Positions 60,658 to 64,000 of a stretch of DNA of 64,000 nucleotides are shown here, one piece after another. Origin of the DNA: JAFMPW01 sp041743085. GTDB lineage: Bacteria; Bacteroidota; Bacteroidia; Flavobacteriales; Flavobacteriaceae. The position numbers and the translations under genes are program-made. The stretch spans positions 40,078 through 104,077 of the forward strand of contig JBGTNL010000091.1 of the NCBI GenBank assembly GCA_041743085.1, in the 5' to 3' direction. How positions within the stretch are numbered: the first letter of the stretch is position 1; every line of letters starts with the position of its first letter. The notes under the pieces are model-generated. The model made no database searches, was not told the origin of the DNA, and saw only the letters and a list, made by a program, of their open reading frames with translations.

Positions 60658-61977
60658 CTATTTCAGCCACCGGTCAAACCAGGCAAAGGCATCCTTTTGC
60701 ATCAAGGCATCAAATTTATGCCCTCCGGGATAGAATTTACCACTATATTTATCCGCCACCCCTGCCTTGGCAAATACCTCCTGTAAAATGTTATCGGCCC
60801 TTTTCATTTCCGGCAGGGTATATAATTCATCGTCAATGTTGCTCATGACCATCGTAGGAAGCGGTACCCGGAGTCCCAGAATTTCAGGGAAATCGAGATA
60901 TTTTGGCAATAGCGGTGCATAGGTCATCCAGGTATGCGTAAAAGCTTTGTTCAGCAAAAAATCTTTCCAGGTAGACATAAACCCCACACTTATTGCGCAT
61001 TTTACCCGCGGATTTAAACCCCCCAGATAATCCGTCCGTAATCCTCCCCCGGAGAGGCCACAGCAACCCATGTTTTCCTTATCCACATCGGGTCTCGCAC
61101 CTAAAATATCCAATGCCAACCGATCTTCCGCCAGTGTCATTCCCGGCCAGGTGGTTCCCCCGCAAAACAGGGATTTGGACATGATGTGCTCGTGTTCCCC
61201 GGCCCATTGATTATATGCCTTGATATTTTCCACAGCTTCAGGGTTTTCAGAGGTCTTGCCCTCAACGGCGCAATCCCCCCAGCTTATCCCGGAAATATTT
61301 TCGTACTTCACTCTTCGCGACCCGAAGGTGAATACGTCGTGGACCAGCACCACATAGCCTCGTTTGGCCAGCTCGTTGGCCCAGGCCAGTCCGGAATATG
61401 AGTTGTTTTGATGTTCTGTAATTACCGGATGCATGTCGTCAGCGGTTCTGGTAATCTTTCTTTTACCAAAATACTTTTGCCCGCCATGATCATGCAATCC
61501 CAAAACCGCCGGTAACCTTCCCATGGTGCCCGCAGGTTTCAATAAAATGGCTTCGGTCGGGGTTCCGTAAGGGAGTTGCCATTGCAATTCCTCCACGATC
61601 AAACCATCATATTCGTAACTGGCATTTAAGGTTACTTCGGGAACACCTTCGCTCAATACGGGTGCTGCGATCAACTCCAGCGCCTTGGCGGATGCCACCG
61701 GATGCCAGTCGTTTATTGTTGTCCATTGCGATTTTCTGAATGAAAGCAAAGGCGGGTCTTCAACGATATCGCCAACCCAGGTACCATACTCCCCAATGAT
61801 ACTTGTTCCGGCACTTTTTGTTATGCTGCTTCCTTTCCGGATGGATTCCCCCGCACCGCCAAAAAGATTGTTAAAATCATGAGGAAGTAAAGGCAAGCTG
61901 CCCAATAAAGCAGCTGAAGTTAGAAATTGCCTTCTTGATGTGGGGCTCGGGGTGGATGGTATTTTCTTTGACTTCAT
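60658..61977 (-). CDS. Tat-exported alpha/beta hydrolase (dienelactone-hydrolase/acetyl-xylan-esterase-like)
   Basis: The 439-residue protein carries a Tat signal S-R-R-Q-F-L near residue 14. The alpha/beta hydrolase core has V-L-G-L-H-D-H-G-G near 160, the nucleophile elbow C-C-G-L-S-G-G-G and a late His in P-G-G-H-K-F-D. The long N-terminal part (about 35-140) is typical of large exported esterases of the glucuronoyl/acetyl esterase group. It may remove acyl groups from polysaccharides. It is a single gene, convergent with the cytochrome gene. Confidence 0.8.
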   Translation of the reverse strand: MKSKKIPSTPSPTSRRQFLTSAALLGSLPLLPHDFNNLFGGAGESIRKGSSITKSAGTSIIGEYGTWVGDIVEDPPLLSFRKSQWTTINDWHPVASAKALELIAAPVLSEGVPEVTLNASYEYDGLIVEELQWQLPYGTPTEAILLKPAGTMGRLPAVLGLHDHGGQKYFGKRKITRTADDMHPVITEHQNNSYSGLAWANELAKRGYVVLVHDVFTFGSRRVKYENISGISWGDCAVEGKTSENPEAVENIKAYNQWAGEHEHIMSKSLFCGGTTWPGMTLAEDRLALDILGARPDVDKENMGCCGLSGGGLRTDYLGGLNPRVKCAISVGFMSTWKDFLLNKAFTHTWMTYAPLLPKYLDFPEILGLRVPLPTMVMSNIDDELYTLPEMKRADNILQEVFAKAGVADKYSGKFYPGGHKFDALMQKDAFAWFDRWLK

Positions 61978-62073
61978 GGGTGGCTTATATCATTTATTCA
62001 GACATTTTCACTGATTGTGAAAATTTATTACGGTCTCCTAAGGCCCTGGCCTATCCGCGGGCCGAATACTTAG

Positions 62074-62553
62074 TTATTCGCAAGCGGTTTTTGTCAAAGG
62101 CATTGTGGAATTATAGTTTATGGCATCCACATTTATAAATTCAAGTTTATTTTCTTTCATATCTAATTCACTATAGCCTTCAATCAGCCGGTCGCCCTGC
62201 ACCAAAAAAGCAACTTCCCTCACACTTTCCTGACCCTCCGACCGGAAAGTGTAATCCCCTATCAGCTTGTCGATCTTTAAACAGCCCTTAAACGTCCCTG
62301 TATTAACGTCTTTTTCCTTTAAGGCATAGGTGAGCTTTCCCAAAACATCTTCGCCTGTTTCAAGAATTTCCAAGGTGATCGTATTGCCATTGTCATTATA
62401 TAAATAACAACCCCTTGCCAGCGTGACCGTCCCGGAATTGTCAACTTCCCGCTTATCATCCTGTGTAAAACGTATTGATTCCTTTTCCTTTTCACTGTTT
62501 TTGCAACCAATGAAAGTTGCTGTTAACAACAGTGCTAAAAATAGTCTACTCAT
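62074..62553 (-). CDS. Uncharacterised lipoprotein
   Basis: The start at 62553 gives a signal ending in F-I-G-C (lipidated Cys at residue 17) and 159 residues. The mature part is a predicted beta-rich domain with a G-C-Y-L-Y-N-D segment, L-K-I-D-K-L-I-G-D-Y and a late E-L-D-M-K-E segment. I recognise no family; similar small lipoproteins are common in flavobacteria. The 62554-62906 gap upstream shows no supportable gene. Confidence 0.6.
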   Translation of the reverse strand: MSRLFLALLLTATFIGCKNSEKEKESIRFTQDDKREVDNSGTVTLARGCYLYNDNGNTITLEILETGEDVLGKLTYALKEKDVNTGTFKGCLKIDKLIGDYTFRSEGQESVREVAFLVQGDRLIEGYSELDMKENKLEFINVDAINYNSTMPLTKTACE

Positions 62554-62906
62554 GTTTTTAGCATAGCGCAATTCCACAATCATCTTAAATTACTATTCAA
62601 TAGTCCCCTGTTTTAAAAATAACGGTTATCGGGTCCCGATTCCTGAAAATTACGGAAAATTATTTTTTATTATTCCATTAAAACATAAAATAACCACAAT
62701 CCTCACAAAGCAATGATGCCGGCCGGGCCACCGGCTTAAAACTTCTTGCGACCGGTATAAGAAACTTTGTAGTGGCCGGAGATCCTGGGTGATGATATCC
62801 GCACAGCCTTCTAGGTCGTGTATAAATTCGATCCTCTTAAAGGAGGTGTTTCAATTCTGAAGGAAAAGAAAAGTCAAGCGAATCAGTTCCCTGCGCATCC
62901 GAAGCC

Positions 62907-62992
62907 GTAGAGAAGGGGAATTTCACCCCAAGCCTCTCGCAGAACCGGATCCCGCATCAAGTGCGGGGCAGTTGTCCCCCATCATACGGCTC
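62907..62992 (-). mobile_element. Relic of the 3' end of a group II intron (domains V-VI)
   Basis: On the minus strand, GAGCCGTATG...CCGGTTC (62942-62992) has the conserved paired ends of group II intron domain V, followed by GAGAGGCTTGGGG/CCCCTTCTCTAC (domain VI with its 3' end near 62907). Domain V is 51 bases instead of 34. The extra 17 bases equal a small hairpin CCCGCA/TGCGGG that appears inserted. No reverse transcriptase ORF is present. The 62993-63247 stretch may hold other intron remnants but I cannot confirm them. Confidence 0.6.
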
Positions 62993-63247
62993 TTCTAACT
63001 TGATATACGAAGATAGCTCATCCTTTTTCAAGTTGGCAGACTGCACATCAAATCAGCCTGGAAAACAGCACTCAAAAGTGATCAAGACCGGACCATGGGT
63101 CGGTTTTGCGAAAGAAATCCAACTATAAGACCGCTCACCACGTCCCTACCAATTCCCATAGTAAATTTATAACCGGCCCGGTTCAGTCAACACGGCACTC
63201 ATGTTGGGTCGTTCCGACCACACGAATGCTTGGTTATTATACTGCGT

Positions 63248-63552
63248 TTATTTCAGATCCTCTTTTATCTTGTCAGGATGTTGTCTCGTATCGAAAATTG
63301 TCACAACGTCGATACGTTTATTATTAAATCGATAATAAAGTGAAGTTTGCCGGGTGACTACACATTTTCTCAATCCAGATTTTTGCTTTGATACTGGGAA
63401 ACTTTCAGGTTGGTTTCTAATAATTTCAATACTTCGGTCGAGCTTTTTTACAAAATCGGATTTTACTTTTGAGACCAATTTTCAATCAGGAAGTCAAATA
63501 AGCCGTCTAATTTCTTCTCAGCGGTTTCTGAGATTACTACTTTTTTGCTCAT
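63248..63552 (-). pseudogene. RelE/ParE-family toxin with a frameshift
   Basis: The toxin start ATG at 63552 overlaps the antitoxin stop (TAATG). The frame reads S-K-K-V-V-I-S-E-T-A-E-K-K-L-D-G-L-F-D and stops at 63463 after E-N-W-S-Q-K. The rest of a RelE/ParE toxin continues in the next frame (K-V-K-S-D-F-V-K-K-L-D-R-S-I-E-I-I, then L-R-K-C-V-V-T, D-V-V-T-I-F-D-T-R-Q-H-P). One missing A in the run before the shift would restore a normal 100-residue toxin. As read, the toxin is not made in full. Confidence 0.75.
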
Positions 63553-63779
63553 TATCTGTGCTTAGTCATAAATGTATCGTAGTCCGTTTTTTTTCCTTGT
63601 TCCAGATCTAAAATACCCCGCTCAATTTCGGCCTGCTCTTCTGGTGTCAATTCGTCCCAAAAATCACCCTTTTTCTCTTTTTTAAAGATGAGTTTGATAG
63701 CCTGAATTATTTTCGGATTTTCAGTATTCAACAGTAATTTGGCTAATTCTATTTTTTCCGTCTGAATATTCATCTCCAA
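63552..63779 (-). CDS. Antitoxin of a RelE/ParE-type toxin-antitoxin pair
   Basis: The 75-residue protein is acidic in its second half (W-D-E-L-T-P-E-E-Q-A-E-I-E-R-G), a pattern found in small antitoxins placed just upstream of ParE/RelE toxins. The N-terminal half is helical and could mediate dimer or DNA contact. The stop overlaps the toxin start by one base, so the two are coupled. The antitoxin remains intact although the toxin is frameshifted. Confidence 0.7.
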   Translation of the reverse strand: MEMNIQTEKIELAKLLLNTENPKIIQAIKLIFKKEKKGDFWDELTPEEQAEIERGILDLEQGKKTDYDTFMTKHR

Positions 63780-63800
63780 TTATTTATCTCAAAGTAAATG

Positions 63801-63915
63801 GCATTAAACCCCAGGGCAAGCCCTGGACCCAATAGAAGGAATCGACCCAAGGGTCGAGGTAGTAAAAATCACACCTTCTTAGAAGGTGGCTTTGGCTAGC
63901 CCCCATAGGGGGCGA
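63801..63915. repeat. Hairpin repeat, inverted copy of the 4.8-kb repeat
   Basis: Bases 63801-63860 are the reverse complement of about 4831-4889, including CCAGGGC/GCCCTGG and TCGACCC/GGGTCGA. Two further hairpins follow (ACCTTCT/AGAAGGT and GCCCCC/GGGGGC). No gene lies between 63780 and 63927. Confidence 0.8.
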
Positions 63916-63927
63916 CCGGAGCCTGTG

Positions 63928-64000
63928 CTAAAAATCGAACCGTTGTTGATGATCTTCTACCTTCTTCTCCTCCTTCTCCTGATACTTGACGTACTTCCGT
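63928..64000 (-). CDS. C-terminal end of a protein cut by the right edge
   Basis: On the minus strand a frame enters at the window edge and stops at TAG (63928-63930). It encodes about 23 residues rich in Lys, Glu and Gln (Y-Q-E-K-E-E-K-K-V-E) and ends in R-F-D-F. This is too little to name. Its place next to a mobile-type repeat makes a transposase or other accessory gene possible. Confidence 0.3.
   Translation of the reverse strand, partial: RKYVKYQEKEEKKVEDHQQRFDF

Noticed and set aside
61978..62073. Short plus-strand ORF between the hydrolase and the lipoprotein
   Set aside because: It overlaps the lipoprotein gene end and the promoter region of the hydrolase and has no domain features.
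62554..62906. Open minus-strand frame between the lipoprotein and the intron relic
   Set aside because: The frame is open for several dozen codons but has no start, no domain pattern and odd composition; I could not support a gene.
1..64000. CRISPR array, tRNA, rRNA or prophage
   Set aside because: No regularly spaced repeat unit, clover-leaf-type gene, rRNA segment or phage structural gene was seen on reading the window.

Overview
The window looks like a chromosomal segment of a free-living, probably marine, flavobacterium (Bacteroidota, Flavobacteriaceae-like). The reasons are the short 287-residue principal sigma factor, many lipoproteins with S-C or G-C lipoboxes, weak Shine-Dalgarno sites, a menaquinone gene (menB), YaiO-type and DUF6155-type proteins, several Tat-tagged Gfo/Idh dehydrogenases with a DUF1080 glycoside-processing protein, and interspersed palindromic repeats. 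No rRNA, tRNA, CRISPR array, prophage or intact insertion sequence was seen.

Layout. (1) 0-13 kb, minus strand: a molybdenum-cofactor block (mocA, xdhC, moeA, moeB-rhodanese, mobA, moaA, moaD) together with an isoquinoline-oxidoreductase-like xanthine-dehydrogenase-family enzyme (large Mo subunit plus 2Fe-2S subunit). The block makes and sulfurates the cofactor its own enzyme needs. moaC, moaE and mogA are not here. (2) 13-21 kb: a VWA lipoprotein, then a five-gene minus-strand operon with envelope and cell-wall themes (cytochrome c/VCBS lipoprotein, 3D-domain protein, SnoaL-like lipoprotein, amidase, M14 peptidase), then a serine hydrolase. (3) 21-28 kb: DM13 lipoprotein (3' frameshift), menB, a DEAD-box-type helicase, a hydroxyacid dehydrogenase, DUF6155 protein and rpoD. 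(4) 28-37.3 kb: a six-gene operon (Hpt protein, response regulator, HEAT-repeat membrane protein, PgaC-like glycosyltransferase, LtaS-like sulfatase-fold phosphotransferase with TPRs, YaiO-like outer-membrane protein). Two tandem 32-33-residue paralogous micro-ORFs lie at its tail. This is the best candidate for an undescribed system: a phosphorelay-controlled surface-polymer machine. (5) 37.5-51.9 kb: unlinked housekeeping or metabolic genes (dipeptidase, phosphatidylserine decarboxylase, succinate-semialdehyde dehydrogenase, GH3, SLC13 permease, phosphotriesterase-like hydrolase, AI-2E transporter). (6) 52-62 kb: an accessory catabolic region (two Tat Gfo/Idh oxidoreductases, DUF1080, FAD oxidoreductase plus cytochrome c, Tat alpha/beta hydrolase) with several decayed genes. 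(7) 62-64 kb: a group II intron relic, a toxin-antitoxin pair with a frameshifted toxin, and a hairpin repeat that is an inverted copy of one at 4.8 kb.

Broken genes are common in the right third: a prolyl-oligopeptidase-type hydrolase with two frameshifts, a truncated DinB protein, an IS3 orfA relic and a frameshifted RelE/ParE toxin. A DM13 frameshift and a glycosyltransferase fragment lie near 21-23 kb. Short genes described at 14.6, 26.1, 27.9, 28.0 and 39.0 kb were read directly from the sequence. All functions are inferred from motifs by eye; no database search was run.
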